This document shows, one piece after another, positions 17,939-31,355 of a DNA stretch of 64,000 nucleotides. The notes below the pieces were generated by a model, which did no database searches, was not told the origin of the DNA, and saw nothing but the letters and a program-made list of their open reading frames with translations. This stretch comes from Pseudomonas donghuensis. GTDB lineage: Bacteria > Pseudomonadota > Gammaproteobacteria > Pseudomonadales > Pseudomonadaceae. The first letter of the stretch is position 1; each line of letters begins with the position of its first letter. The position numbers were made by a program, and so were the translations under genes. The stretch spans positions 164,600 through 228,599 of the forward strand of contig NZ_JH650761.1 of assembly GCF_000259195.1 (NCBI RefSeq), in the 5' to 3' direction.

Positions 17939-18480
17939 GAGCGTCCTCGCACGCGTTGTCTTATCAGCCATTCAATGGCAAACAGCAGGCCCATCAGCCC
18001 GTAGGCGATCAGGCCGTTGTACAGGGTCCACCAGCTCAGCGGCGCCCACAGGGTCAGGGCGGCGGCGACCAGGCCGTTGGCCAGGAAGAACAGGCTCCAG
18101 ACCTTGGTCACCTGGCGCGTGTAGTGGATCGCCACGGCAGGCAGTTCCGGCTCACGCAGCCGCGCCAGGCGCTCGGCCACCGGCGGGCCGAATTTCAGGC
18201 TCAGGCCAAACAGGCCGAGCATGAACGCGCTGATCAGCACCGGGTACCAACGCAGCAGCTGCGGGCTGTTGAACAGCGCCAGCAACGCGCAGAAGGCAAT
18301 CGCGGCTACGGCCATCCAGTGCCCGCCGGGCCGCCTCGGTTCGCTCAAGGCGCGCGCCAGCCACAGGCCGCCGAGCAACAGGCCAAACTGCCAGGGGGCA
18401 AAGTGGGCCATGCCAAAATGCACCGCAAAGGGGTACAGCAGACCGGCCAGCAGCAGGCCGAGGCCGATCAGGCGTTTCAT
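17935..18480 (-). CDS. apeG: Integral membrane protein (ApeG type)
   Basis: 181 residues with about five membrane helices (residues 3-20, 28-45, 54-70, 80-97 and a C-terminal pair around 125-170) and a basic C-terminus. The sequence fits the COG4648-like proteins found between the ACP and ligase genes of aryl polyene clusters. Its function is not established; position suggests a scaffold for the membrane-associated synthase. It overlaps the ACP gene by 4 bases and the ligase by 4. Confidence 0.8.
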   Translation of the reverse strand: MKRLIGLGLLLAGLLYPFAVHFGMAHFAPWQFGLLLGGLWLARALSEPRRPGGHWMAVAAIAFCALLALFNSPQLLRWYPVLISAFMLGLFGLSLKFGPPVAERLARLREPELPAVAIHYTRQVTKVWSLFFLANGLVAAALTLWAPLSWWTLYNGLIAYGLMGLLFAIEWLIRQRVRGRS

Positions 18481-18731
18481 GCCGCAGAGTTGACCAGGCG
18501 GTACACCGCCTCGACCACGTCATTGACGGTACGTACGGCCTTGAATTCGTCGGCGGCGATTTTCTTGCCGGTCTGGCGCTTGATGTGATCGATCAGGTCG
18601 ACGGCGTCGATGCTGTCGATTTCCAGGTCCTGGTACAGGTTCGACTCCAGGCTGATGCTGGCCGGATCCAGTTCGAACAGTTCGACCAGGGCGTCGCGCA
18701 GGGTGTTGAAAATGTCTTCGCGGGTTTGCAT
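18477..18731 (-). CDS. apeF: Acyl carrier protein (ApeF)
   Basis: 84-residue acyl carrier protein. The phosphopantetheine attachment site is the Ser in EIDSIDAVDLIDHI (Ser about residue 40). Acidic helices and length match the family. It sits 9 bases after the first ACP gene and overlaps the membrane-protein gene by 4. Two distinct ACPs are typical of aryl polyene systems, one of them preferred for starter loading and elongation. Confidence 0.93.
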   Translation of the reverse strand: MQTREDIFNTLRDALVELFELDPASISLESNLYQDLEIDSIDAVDLIDHIKRQTGKKIAADEFKAVRTVNDVVEAVYRLVNSAA

Positions 18732-18740
18732 GGTGCTGTC

Positions 18741-19013
18741 TCAGGCTGCCTGTTTAGCGGTGACGAAAGCCGCAAGGCTGGCCACGCTGGTGAAATGGTT
18801 ACGGGTGTCCTTGGCATCGGCGTCGATCTTGATGCCGTACTTCTTCTGGATCGCCAGGCCGAGTTCGAGGGCGTCCACCGAATCCAGGCCCAGGCCTTCG
18901 CCAAACAGGGTCTGCTCGTCGCCGATGTCCTGGGCGCTGATGTCTTCCAGGCCCAGGGCGTCGATGATCAACAGCTTGATGTCGTGGTTAAGGGTGTTCT
19001 GTGGATCGCTCAT
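18741..19013 (-). CDS. apeE: Acyl carrier protein (ApeE)
   Basis: 90-residue acyl carrier protein starting at the ATG 19011-19013, which lies inside the end of the acyltransferase gene (26-base overlap). The phosphopantetheine Ser is in GEGLGLDSVDALELGL (about residue 39). The longer upstream frame has no ACP character and is ignored. Paired with ApeF; both probably serve the same ketosynthases. Confidence 0.92.
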   Translation of the reverse strand: MSDPQNTLNHDIKLLIIDALGLEDISAQDIGDEQTLFGEGLGLDSVDALELGLAIQKKYGIKIDADAKDTRNHFTSVASLAAFVTAKQAA

Positions 19014-19800
19014 CTTCGGCGAGCTCCTTGGTGAAGTGCTGATGCAGGTGTTCATTGAGTTTGCGCGAGGCCTGCGGGGCAGGGCCTTGTGCGGCGAAGG
19101 CCTGCGGGTCGATGTCGGCACCGACCTGCAAGTTGAAATGCACCCGGCGCTGGGGTATGCGGTACCAGGGTTCGGCCTTGGTCAAGGTGCTGGGGGCGAC
19201 CTTGATGGTGACCGGGGTGATGATGTTCGCACCGCGCAGGGCAATGGCCGCCGCGCCGCGATGAAAGGCAGGCGGCTGGCCGGGTTGGGTGCGCGTGCCT
19301 TCGGGGAAGATGATCAGGGTTTGGCCGCCTTGCAGCGCCGCCACGGCGCTGTCGAGCATGTCCATGCTGCCGTCGTTGCTGATGTACTCGGCCGAGCGCA
19401 CCGGGCCACGGGTGCACGGGTTGTGCCAGAGACTTTGCTTGACCACGCAATTGGCCTGGCGCACCAGGCCGATGAGAAACACCACATCGATCAGCGACGG
19501 GTGGTTGGCGATGATCATCTGCCCCGGGCGGCCGAGCTTTTCGGCGCCCTTGATTTCATAGGTGAGCACGCCGCTGGCGGCCATGAAGCGAATGAAGCGC
19601 CAGAACAGCCAGCTGATGGTGTGCCGGGCGCGCTGGCGATGGCGTGCGGCATCGCCGGGCAGGCCGGCCAGCAGCGGGAAGACCAGCAGGCGCAGGCACA
19701 GGCCGCCGACGCCGAACAGCAGAAAGCTGACGGCGGTAGCGAGCAGGCGCCAGTAATAGGCGTCGCGCGGTCTGCTTATGGCTTGCGTTGCCAGTTCCAT
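18988..19800 (-). CDS. apeD: PlsC-like 1-acylglycerol-3-phosphate acyltransferase (ApeD)
   Basis: 270 residues, start ATG at 19798-19800 with GGAAGAG upstream, overlapping apeC by 25 bases. A membrane helix at residues 20-46 precedes the acyltransferase motif His100-x4-Asp105 (NHPSLID) and the substrate motif FPEGTRT. It probably acylates the glycerol-type lipid anchor to which polyenes are linked. The gene order C-D-E-F agrees with reference clusters. Confidence 0.9.
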   Translation of the reverse strand: MELATQAISRPRDAYYWRLLATAVSFLLFGVGGLCLRLLVFPLLAGLPGDAARHRQRARHTISWLFWRFIRFMAASGVLTYEIKGAEKLGRPGQMIIANHPSLIDVVFLIGLVRQANCVVKQSLWHNPCTRGPVRSAEYISNDGSMDMLDSAVAALQGGQTLIIFPEGTRTQPGQPPAFHRGAAAIALRGANIITPVTIKVAPSTLTKAEPWYRIPQRRVHFNLQVGADIDPQAFAAQGPAPQASRKLNEHLHQHFTKELAEDERSTEHP

Positions 19801-20492
19801 GTGCGGCTCTTCCAGGTGTGGGTACAAGTGCTGTCGCCCTTGAGCAGGCAACGCAACCAGCTCAAGGCATGGGGTTCGCTCGAAGGTACAGCGCCGGCGT
19901 TATCGCCAAGGTGCAGTTGCCATTCATCGCCTGGTGTCAGGAGCAGGCCCAGCGCATAGGCGAAGGGCACGTCATCAATCCTCGGGCCGTAAGCCGCGGG
20001 CGGCTGCTCTTCAGTAACAATCAGCAGCACCGCCGGAGCGCCTTCGCCCAGCAGGCAAGCAGCTTCCAGCACACCCTGTTCGAAACCGTCACCGGCAGCA
20101 GCCAGGGCGGTCATCTCACTGGTTTCGCCCCGCATGATCGACCACAAGCCAATCACCGCGTTGTGTACCGACAGGCTGAATTGGGTTGGCGACAGCGGTT
20201 GCTCATTGGCCAGGTCGCTGAGGATCTCGAAGGTACGCGGGGTTTCGCCATGCCGGGAAACGAACACCAGCGGCACATCCTGCAAACCCTCGGCCAGCGG
20301 CCAGCCCACGGCAAAGGCCATGCGCGCCAGGCGGCTCAGGCGACGACGCTGCATGGCTGGTAAAAACGACACATCCGGTGCCTGTTCAGCCTCTGCCGGC
20401 AAGTGCTTTGCCTGGCTCCAGGCCTGCCAATCGGCAGCCGTCTGCAGGCCTGGTGCCCACGCGCGCCACTGGCTGATATTGAATGTGATCAC
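19776..20492 (-). CDS. apeC: Beta-ketoacyl synthase chain length factor (ApeC), first gene of the operon
   Basis: 238 residues, half the length of a full ketosynthase and without the catalytic Cys-His-His set. The segments MQRRRLSRLARMAF and FSLSVHNAVIGLWSI are hallmarks of the ketosynthase-like chain length factor family (Ketoacyl-synt_2). In known aryl polyene systems ApeC forms the active heterodimer with ApeO. Translation starts at a GTG (20490-20492) with GGGAAG about 9 bases upstream. No leftward gene lies before it, so the operon promoter should be in the 317-base gap to the ParA gene. Confidence 0.88.
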   Translation of the reverse strand: MITFNISQWRAWAPGLQTAADWQAWSQAKHLPAEAEQAPDVSFLPAMQRRRLSRLARMAFAVGWPLAEGLQDVPLVFVSRHGETPRTFEILSDLANEQPLSPTQFSLSVHNAVIGLWSIMRGETSEMTALAAAGDGFEQGVLEAACLLGEGAPAVLLIVTEEQPPAAYGPRIDDVPFAYALGLLLTPGDEWQLHLGDNAGAVPSSEPHALSWLRCLLKGDSTCTHTWKSRTWNWQRKP

Positions 20493-20809
20493 TTTGTTGT
20501 ACTTCCCGCCCTGAGGGACTTCCTTGCCGAGGGAGTAACTCGCAACAACGACCTGACAGGGGTGTGGCGCAATCGCCGAGTGGCGCGCATTATCCCGGTG
20601 CTGTCGGCGTGTAGCAAATGCTGGTTACAAATACTCCGGCTTGAAACAGACCTCGATTGTTCAGCTTCGTCAGATCAGTCAGGTTTTTCCCGACCAACGG
20701 AGGTTATGGGTTGTCGGTCGATTCCTCGTCAACTTGAGCCCGACGGTGCTGGTCAAGCGGACCCTTCGCACACATACTCGGTCATCCCCAGACACACGGA
20801 GGTCATTCC
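20493..20809. promoter_or_regulatory. Divergent upstream region of the aryl polyene operon and the ParA gene
   Basis: 317 bases without a credible gene. It must carry the leftward promoter for the 19-kb pigment run and the rightward promoter of the ParA gene. GGAGG lies seven bases before the ParA ATG. The middle (about 20600-20700) is richer in A/T than the flanks. I cannot point to a convincing -35/-10 pair or a known operator, and no dedicated regulator gene is next to it. Confidence 0.55.
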
Positions 20810-21583
20810 ATGCGGCGCGTGGTGTTCAATCAGAAAGGTGGCGTCGGCAAGTCGAGCATTGCCTGCAACCTGGCAGCGGTGAGTGCCAATGAAGGCTATC
20901 GAACCCTGTTGATCGACCTGGATGCCCAGGCCAACTCGACCCAGTACCTTACCGGCCTTACCGGCGAGGACATTCCCATGGGCATTGCCGACTTTTTCAA
21001 GCAGACCCTGTCTTCCGGGCCGTTTGCGAAAAAGAACAAGGTCGATATCTACGAAACACCGTTCGACAACCTGCATGTGGTGACCGCCACCGCCGAGCTG
21101 GCTGACCTGCAGCCCAAGCTTGAGGCCAAGCACAAGATCAACAAGCTGCGCAAACTGCTGGATGAGCTGGACGAGGACTATGACCGGATTTACCTGGATA
21201 CTCCGCCAGCGCTTAACTTCTATGCTGTTTCTGCGTTGATCGCGGCTGATCGAGTGTTGATCCCCTTCGATTGCGACAGTTTCTCGCGCCAGGCGCTGTA
21301 CGGGCTGCTGGCCGAGATCGACGAGCTCAAGGACGATCACAACGAAGAACTGCGGGTCGAAGGCATTGTCGTCAACCAGTTCCAGGCCCGCGCCAGCCTG
21401 CCCCAGCAGATGCTTGACGAGTTGATCGCCGAGGGGCTGCCGGTGCTGCCGGTATACCTCAACAGCTCGGTGAAGATGCGTGAATCACACCAGGCCAGCC
21501 TGCCGCTGATTCATCTGGAGCCGCGGCACAAGCTGACCCAGCAGTTCGTTGAACTGCACGCCCTGCTCGAAGAAGGCGTCTAG
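20810..21583 (+). CDS. Orphan ParA-family ATPase
   Basis: 257 residues with the deviant Walker A box KGGVGKSS (residues 9-16), the second Lys in this class at Lys9, Walker A' in LLIDLDAQANST, and Walker B YLDTPPAL. It belongs to the ParA/MinD-like partitioning ATPases. No ParB, centromere-like repeat or chemotaxis gene is adjacent, so it is an orphan that may position a protein complex. It converges on trxC; the two stop codons share the bases of a CTAG at 21580-21583. Confidence 0.92.
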   Translation: MRRVVFNQKGGVGKSSIACNLAAVSANEGYRTLLIDLDAQANSTQYLTGLTGEDIPMGIADFFKQTLSSGPFAKKNKVDIYETPFDNLHVVTATAELADLQPKLEAKHKINKLRKLLDELDEDYDRIYLDTPPALNFYAVSALIAADRVLIPFDCDSFSRQALYGLLAEIDELKDDHNEELRVEGIVVNQFQARASLPQQMLDELIAEGLPVLPVYLNSSVKMRESHQASLPLIHLEPRHKLTQQFVELHALLEEGV

Positions 21584-22014
21584 ACGCCCTGGCTGCGCAA
21601 CCATTCCAGCAGTTGCTGGAGTGGGAATGCACCGCTCTGGCGCGCCACTTCCCGGCCGTTTCTGAGCAGGATCAGGCTGGGAATCGAACGAATCCCCAAT
21701 TGCCCGGCCAGTTGCTGGTTGGCCTCGCTGTCCAGCTTGGCCAGGCGGCAGCGCCCGCTGAGCTGGCTGGCCGCCTGCGCGAAGATCGGCGCAAACGACT
21801 TGCATGGCCCGCACCAGTCGGCCCAGACATCGATCAGCAGCGGCAGGTCGCCCTTGATCTGGCTGGCGTAGTCGCCCTGTTTCAAATCAAACGGCGTGCT
21901 CAGCAGGACCGGGTTCTTGCAGCGGCCGCATTTCGGGCTGTCGCCAAGGCGTTCGCCGGGGATGCGGTTGAGGCCGTTGCAGTGGGGGCAGGGGATGAGT
22001 AGTGGATCAGTCAT
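21580..22014 (-). CDS. trxC: Thioredoxin 2 (TrxC)
   Basis: 144 residues. The N-terminus has two Cys pairs, CPHC (residues 9-12) and CGRC, that bind zinc in TrxC proteins. The redox site is WCGPC (about residues 67-71), followed by the cis-Pro segment SIPSLIL. Length and layout match thioredoxin 2, a cytoplasmic disulfide reductase of the oxidative stress response. Convergent with ParA, with overlapping stop codons. Confidence 0.96.
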   Translation of the reverse strand: MTDPLLIPCPHCNGLNRIPGERLGDSPKCGRCKNPVLLSTPFDLKQGDYASQIKGDLPLLIDVWADWCGPCKSFAPIFAQAASQLSGRCRLAKLDSEANQQLAGQLGIRSIPSLILLRNGREVARQSGAFPLQQLLEWLRSQGV

Positions 22015-22123
22015 GAAAGCTCCGAGAGTTGCGACCGGTCTGCGGTCGTTCGCGGGTTACGCCCGCACCTACATGTTGAATGGTTTAGCATGTACGCCTT
22101 GTACACAGGCCATGGAGTGCCCG

Positions 22124-22609
22124 ATGGATTGCCAGCATTCAGCGCATATCCGCATTTTTGTCGATTCCCGATCCAATGGCGAACCGGTATTCGAGAGCGT
22201 GCCGGTCCGTCAGATCGATGCGAATACCTTTGAGCTGCTGTCGTCACCAGGGTTGGCCCTCGACTTGGCGCGTGGCGATACCATCCGTATCAACCACCCG
22301 GACCAGCGCGCCGAAGTGCTGCAGCGGGGTGGCAACTTCTGCATTCATATCTATGCCGACGACTTGCCCCAGGGGGCTGTCGACACACTGCAAGACGAAG
22401 TGCAGACGCTGCTCGGCGGTACTCTGGATGGTCGCTACAAGGGCAACCTGACCCTGGCCATCCCCGCGCGTAACGGTTTTGCAGCCATCCGTGAAGTGTT
22501 CGACCGCTTTCGCCAGTGCACCGGCGTCGAGTGGTATTACGCCAACATCTACCGCAACCTCGACGATGACGAGGACGAAACCCTGCTCGACTGGTGGCTC
22601 GACAGCTGA
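22124..22609 (+). CDS. DUF4265-like protein
   Basis: 161 residues, soluble and acidic at the C-terminus (NLDDDEDETLLDWW). The core (PVRQIDANTFELLSSPGLA, LARGDTIRI, then GGNFCIHIYADDL) resembles DUF4265 proteins, whose function is unknown. Start at the ATG 22124 because GGAG lies six bases upstream; an in-frame ATG 12 bases earlier has no ribosome site. The preceding 110 bases hold the divergent trxC promoter. It converges on selO with a 10-base gap. Confidence 0.72.
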   Translation: MDCQHSAHIRIFVDSRSNGEPVFESVPVRQIDANTFELLSSPGLALDLARGDTIRINHPDQRAEVLQRGGNFCIHIYADDLPQGAVDTLQDEVQTLLGGTLDGRYKGNLTLAIPARNGFAAIREVFDRFRQCTGVEWYYANIYRNLDDDEDETLLDWWLDS

Positions 22610-22619
22610 GGCGCAGGCC

Positions 22620-27489
<4,870 letters not shown>

Positions 27490-27528
27490 AGGCAGAAAAT
27501 TCGTACAGGCAGAGGCGAAGAACAGAGT

Positions 27529-29271
27529 TTAAAGGAACAATCCAGGGCCGGGTCGAGTTCCTTCGGGGAATTTGACGCCCACTTTGAGGATCTTGTTCCC
27601 TTCCATCACTGCAACCGTCCACAAGGTGCTGTTCCACTCGATCTGGTCGCCGACCACCGGTGCGCCGCCAACCTTCTGCGCGATGAAGCGGCTGAGCGGC
27701 ATGTGCGGGTCCTGGCCGTCGAGCTTCAATCCGTACAACGCCGCTACAGCCCCCAGTTCTGCGTCACCTTCGAGCACGAAGTCACCAAAGAAGCGCAGGT
27801 CCTGGCCACGCTGCGGTGCCTGGCTGAACAGCTTGCCGAGGGCCGGCAGGTTGTGTTCGTGGCCGATCACGCAGAGCAGGTCGTCGACTTCCAGGGTGGT
27901 ACTTCCCGACGGATGGAGCAGTTGCTGACCGCGAAACAGCGCTGCGATACGGGTGCCTTCAGGCATTTTCAGCTCGCGCAGGGCGGCGCCGATGCACCAT
28001 TTTTCCGCGCCCAGTCGATAGATGAACAACTCCCACTCGCTGGTGATGTGCACTTCCAGGGCCGAACGGGAGATCGGGGCAGGGTCGGGCGGTACTGTCA
28101 CTTTCAGCAGCTTGGCCACCCAGGGCAGGCTGGTGCCCTGCACCAGCAACGACACCAGGACGATGAAGAACGCCAGGTTGAAGAACAACTGGGCATCCGG
28201 CAGCCCGGCCATCAACGGGAACACCGCCAGAATGATCGGTACCGCGCCACGCAGGCCTACCCAGGAGATGAAGGCTTTTTCGCGGCCATGGAAGGCCTTG
28301 AACGGCAGCAGGCTGGCGACCACCGACAGCGGCCGGGCGAAGATAATCATCCACAGCGCCAGGCCCAGCGCCGGCAGGGCGATCGGTAGCAGGTCGTGAG
28401 GCGTCACCAGCAGGCCGAGGACCAGGAACATACCGATCTGCGCCAGCCAGGCCATGCCGTCGAGCATGTGCAGGATGCCGTGGCGGCTGCGGATCGGGCG
28501 GTTACCCAGCACCAGGCCACACAGGTACACGGCAAGGAAGCCGCTGCCGTGCAGGGCGTTGGTCAGCGAGAACACCACCAGGCCGCCGGCCACCACCAGG
28601 ATCGGGTACAGGCCGCCGGCGAGGTTGATGCGGTTGACCAGCTGCAGCATCAGCCAGCCGCCCCCCAGGCCCAGCAGGCCGCCGATGCCGAACTCGCGCA
28701 ACAGGTGAGTGAGCAGGCTCCAGTGCAGGCCGGTCTGGCCGCTGGCGATCATGTCGATCAGGGTTACGGTGAGAAACACCGCCATCGGGTCGTTACTGCC
28801 CGATTCGATTTCGAGGGTTGCCGTCACCCGTTCGTTCAGGCCCTTGCCGCCGAGCAGCGAGAACACCGCCGCAGCGTCGGTGGAGCCGACGATGGCGCCG
28901 ATCAGCAGGCCCTGGATCAGGCTCAGGTTGAACAGCCAGGCGGCGACCATGCCGGTCAGGCCGGTGGTGATCAGCACGCCGACGGTCGCCAGCGACAGCG
29001 CCGGCCACAGGGCCACACGGAAACTCGCCACCCGCGTGCGCAGGCCGCCGTCGAGGAGGATCACCGCGAGGGCCAGGTTGCCCACCAGATAGGCGGTCGG
29101 GTAGTTGTTGAAGATGATCCCGCCACCATCGACCCCGGCGATCATGCCGACCGCAAGGATGATGACCAGGATCGGGATGCCCAGGCGTGAAGACAGTGAG
29201 CTGACCAGAATACTTGCACCCACCAGCAATGCGCCGATCAAGAACAGGCTATTGATGGTGGACGCATCCAA
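27529..29271 (-). CDS. nhaP2: K+/H+ antiporter NhaP2 (CvrA)
   Basis: 580 residues: about 12-13 membrane segments of a CPA1 exchanger ([11 protein letters not shown] and ESGSNDP motif, [12 protein letters not shown]), then a cytoplasmic RCK_C/TrkA-C-like domain and a CorC-like end (residues about 400-580). Translation is best started at a TTG (29269-29271) behind GGAG, giving [16 protein letters not shown], which aligns with the E. coli protein; an upstream in-frame start lacks a ribosome site and adds an atypical tail. Expels K+ in exchange for protons and helps osmotic adaptation. Confidence 0.94.
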   Translation of the reverse strand: MDASTINSLFLIGALLVGASILVSSLSSRLGIPILVIILAVGMIAGVDGGGIIFNNYPTAYLVGNLALAVILLDGGLRTRVASFRVALWPALSLATVGVLITTGLTGMVAAWLFNLSLIQGLLIGAIVGSTDAAAVFSLLGGKGLNERVTATLEIESGSNDPMAVFLTVTLIDMIASGQTGLHWSLLTHLLREFGIGGLLGLGGGWLMLQLVNRINLAGGLYPILVVAGGLVVFSLTNALHGSGFLAVYLCGLVLGNRPIRSRHGILHMLDGMAWLAQIGMFLVLGLLVTPHDLLPIALPALGLALWMIIFARPLSVVASLLPFKAFHGREKAFISWVGLRGAVPIILAVFPLMAGLPDAQLFFNLAFFIVLVSLLVQGTSLPWVAKLLKVTVPPDPAPISRSALEVHITSEWELFIYRLGAEKWCIGAALRELKMPEGTRIAALFRGQQLLHPSGSTTLEVDDLLCVIGHEHNLPALGKLFSQAPQRGQDLRFFGDFVLEGDAELGAVAALYGLKLDGQDPHMPLSRFIAQKVGGAPVVGDQIEWNSTLWTVAVMEGNKILKVGVKFPEGTRPGPGLFL

Positions 29272-29387
29272 AGGCAGTACTCCGGGGAAAAGCAGGAAGG
29301 AGGGGCGGTTTGCTTTGAATATCAAGCAGGTCGCGTGCCAAGGATTCTAACCTGAGGGGTTGGCGGGCTGTAAAGGGTTAATCGCGG

Positions 29388-29422
29388 GGACAAAAAAGAC
29401 ACTCCCTGGAGTGCCTTCTTGT
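29388..29422 (-). terminator. Rho-independent terminator after betA
   Basis: The stem arms GACACTCC and GGAGTGCC meet at a very short loop around 29406, and on the leftward strand the hairpin is followed by six T residues (AAAAAA at 29392-29397 on the plus strand). It lies 90 bases past the betA stop codon, between betA and nhaP2. Confidence 0.72.
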
Positions 29423-29440
29423 GTTGCCTTGGCGGGCCTC

Positions 29441-29506
29441 ATCGCGGGTCAAGCCCGCTCCCACACGGATTGCACATCACCTGTGGGAGCGGGCTTGCCC
29501 CGCGAA
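29441..29506. repeat. REP doublet (subfamily A)
   Basis: Two REP-like palindromes in opposite orientation: 29441-29465 (CGCGGGTCAAGCCCGCTCCC core) and 29482-29506 (GGGAGCGGGCTTGCCCCGCG core), separated by about 16 bases. Placed between the betA stop codon and its terminator. The same core is seen at 48323 and 58576-58641. Confidence 0.85.
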
Positions 29507-29512
29507 AGAGGC

Positions 29513-31204
29513 TTAAGCCTGTTTCACTTCACGCAGTGCCTTGCCTTTGACCGGCGCGCCGTTGGCGACGTAGTACTTGGCGGTGCTGCGTGGCAGCGGC
29601 TGGCGGTTGCGGATCTTGTCGGCGATTTTCTCGGCGATCATGATCGTGGTGGCGTTGAGGTTGCCGGTGATGATGATCGGCATGATCGAGGCATCGACCA
29701 CTCGCAGGCCCTGCATGCCATGCACGCGGCCCTGGCCGTCGACCACCGCCATCTCGTCGTCGCCCATCTTGCACGAGCAGGACGGGTGGAACGCGGTCTC
29801 GGCGTGCTCGCGGATGAACTTGTCCAGTTCCTCGTCGGTCTGCACGTCGGCGCCCGGGCTGATTTCGCGGCCACGGTAGGCGTCCAGCGCAGGCTGGGCC
29901 ATGATTTCGCGGGTCAGGCGGATGCCGTCACGAAATTCCTGCCAGTCCTGCTCGGTGGCCATGTAGTTGAACAGGATGCTCGGGTGCTGGCGCGGGTCTT
30001 TGGACTTGAGCTGGATACGGCCGCGGCTAGGCGAGCGCATCGATCCCATGTGGGCCTGGAAGCCGTGTTCCTGTACACCGTTGCTGCCGTTGTAATTGAT
30101 CGCCACCGGCAGGAAGTGGTACTGGATGTTCGGCCATTCGAACTCTTCACGAGTACGGATGAAACCACCGGCTTCGAACTGGTTGCTGGCGCCGATACCG
30201 GTGCCCTTGAACAGCCACTCGGCACCGATGGCCGGCTGGTTGTACCAGAGCAGCGACGGGTACAGCGACACTGGCTGGGTGCAGGCGTACTGCAGGTACA
30301 GCTCAAGGTGGTCCTGCAGGTTTTCGCCCACGCCTGGCAGGTCGTGAACCACAGGCACGTTGAGGCTTTCCAGCAGCGCACGCGGGCCAACGCCGGAGCG
30401 TTGCAGCAGTTGCGGCGAAGCGATGGCGCCGGAGCAGACGATCACTTCCTTGCGCGCACGGGCTTCGACGCGCTCTTCGCTGGCGCCGACCAGGTAGCTG
30501 ACGCCCACGGCGCGCTTGCCGTCGAACAGCACGCGATCGCTCAGGGCGTGAGTGACGATGGTCAGGGTCGAGCGCTTCTTGGCGGTGTCCAGGTAGCCGC
30601 GGGCGGTGCTGGAGCGACGGCCTTTAGGCGTCACGGTACGATCCATCGGGCCGAAACCTTCCTGCTGGTAGCCGTTGAGGTCTTCGGTACGCGGGTAACC
30701 GGCTTGCACGCCGGCTTCGACCATGGCGTGGAACAGCGGGTTGTTACCGGCTTTAGGCGTGGTCACGCTGACCGGGCCTTCGCCGCCGTGGTAATCGTTG
30801 GCGCCGATGTCGCGGGTTTCCGCTTTGCGGAAGTACGGCAGGCAGTCCAGGTAGGTCCAGTCCTCAAGGCCTGGCAGTTTTGCCCAGCCGTCGAAGTCCA
30901 TGGCGTTGCCGCGGATGTAGCACATGCCGTTGATCAGCGACGAGCCACCCAGGCCCTTGCCGCGACCGCATTCCATCCGGCGGCCGTCCATGTGCGGCTC
31001 CGGGTCGGTCTCGTAGGCCCAGTTGTAGCGGCGGCCCTGCAGCGGGAAGGCCAGCGCGGCTGGCATCTGGGTGCGGAAGTCCATGCGGTAGTCAGGGCCA
31101 CCGGCCTCGAGCAGCAGGACAGTCACGCCTTCGTCTTCGGTCAGGCGGGTCGCCAGGGTATTACCGGCAGAGCCGGCACCGACGATGATGTAGTCATATT
31201 CCAT
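29513..31204 (-). CDS. betA: Choline dehydrogenase BetA
   Basis: 563-residue GMC oxidoreductase that oxidises choline to betaine aldehyde at the membrane. FAD motif [13 protein letters not shown] at the N-terminus, GMC signatures [16 protein letters not shown] and [16 protein letters not shown], and the C-terminal catalytic His in [12 protein letters not shown]. The ATG at 31202-31204 has GGAGAAAGCC upstream; the longer frame is not needed. Third gene of betIBA but separated from betB by 151 bases that contain a large imperfect inverted repeat. Confidence 0.97.
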   Translation of the reverse strand: MEYDYIIVGAGSAGNTLATRLTEDEGVTVLLLEAGGPDYRMDFRTQMPAALAFPLQGRRYNWAYETDPEPHMDGRRMECGRGKGLGGSSLINGMCYIRGNAMDFDGWAKLPGLEDWTYLDCLPYFRKAETRDIGANDYHGGEGPVSVTTPKAGNNPLFHAMVEAGVQAGYPRTEDLNGYQQEGFGPMDRTVTPKGRRSSTARGYLDTAKKRSTLTIVTHALSDRVLFDGKRAVGVSYLVGASEERVEARARKEVIVCSGAIASPQLLQRSGVGPRALLESLNVPVVHDLPGVGENLQDHLELYLQYACTQPVSLYPSLLWYNQPAIGAEWLFKGTGIGASNQFEAGGFIRTREEFEWPNIQYHFLPVAINYNGSNGVQEHGFQAHMGSMRSPSRGRIQLKSKDPRQHPSILFNYMATEQDWQEFRDGIRLTREIMAQPALDAYRGREISPGADVQTDEELDKFIREHAETAFHPSCSCKMGDDEMAVVDGQGRVHGMQGLRVVDASIMPIIITGNLNATTIMIAEKIADKIRNRQPLPRSTAKYYVANGAPVKGKALREVKQA

Positions 31205-31214
31205 GGCTTTCTCC

Positions 31215-31355
31215 GAAAGCAGCTGCAAGCCTCAAGCTACAAGCCGCAAGAAAATGCGGTCGTGCGAGGCTCGCAAATGAGTGAGAGCTGCAAGAGCCGG
31301 TTGGCGCAACACGCACCGGCTTTGACTTGCAGCTTGCCGCTTGAAGCTTGTCGCT
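31215..31355. repeat. Imperfect inverted repeat between betB and betA (AAGCTGCAAGC family)
   Basis: Left arm about 31218-31250 (GCTGCAAGCCTCAAGCTACA and on) and right arm about 31324-31353 (CTTGCAGCTTGCCGCTTGAA and on) are imperfect reverse complements built from repeated AAGCnnCAAGC units. The arms are about 75 bases apart. A similar element lies at 45214-45297 between gpmI and envC. It occupies nearly the whole spacer between two genes of one operon. Confidence 0.7.

Noticed and set aside
20403..20892. Small rightward frames in the apeC-ParA gap
   Set aside because: They overlap the ParA or apeC coding sequence, lack ribosome sites and have no protein-like pattern; the gap is better read as a promoter region.
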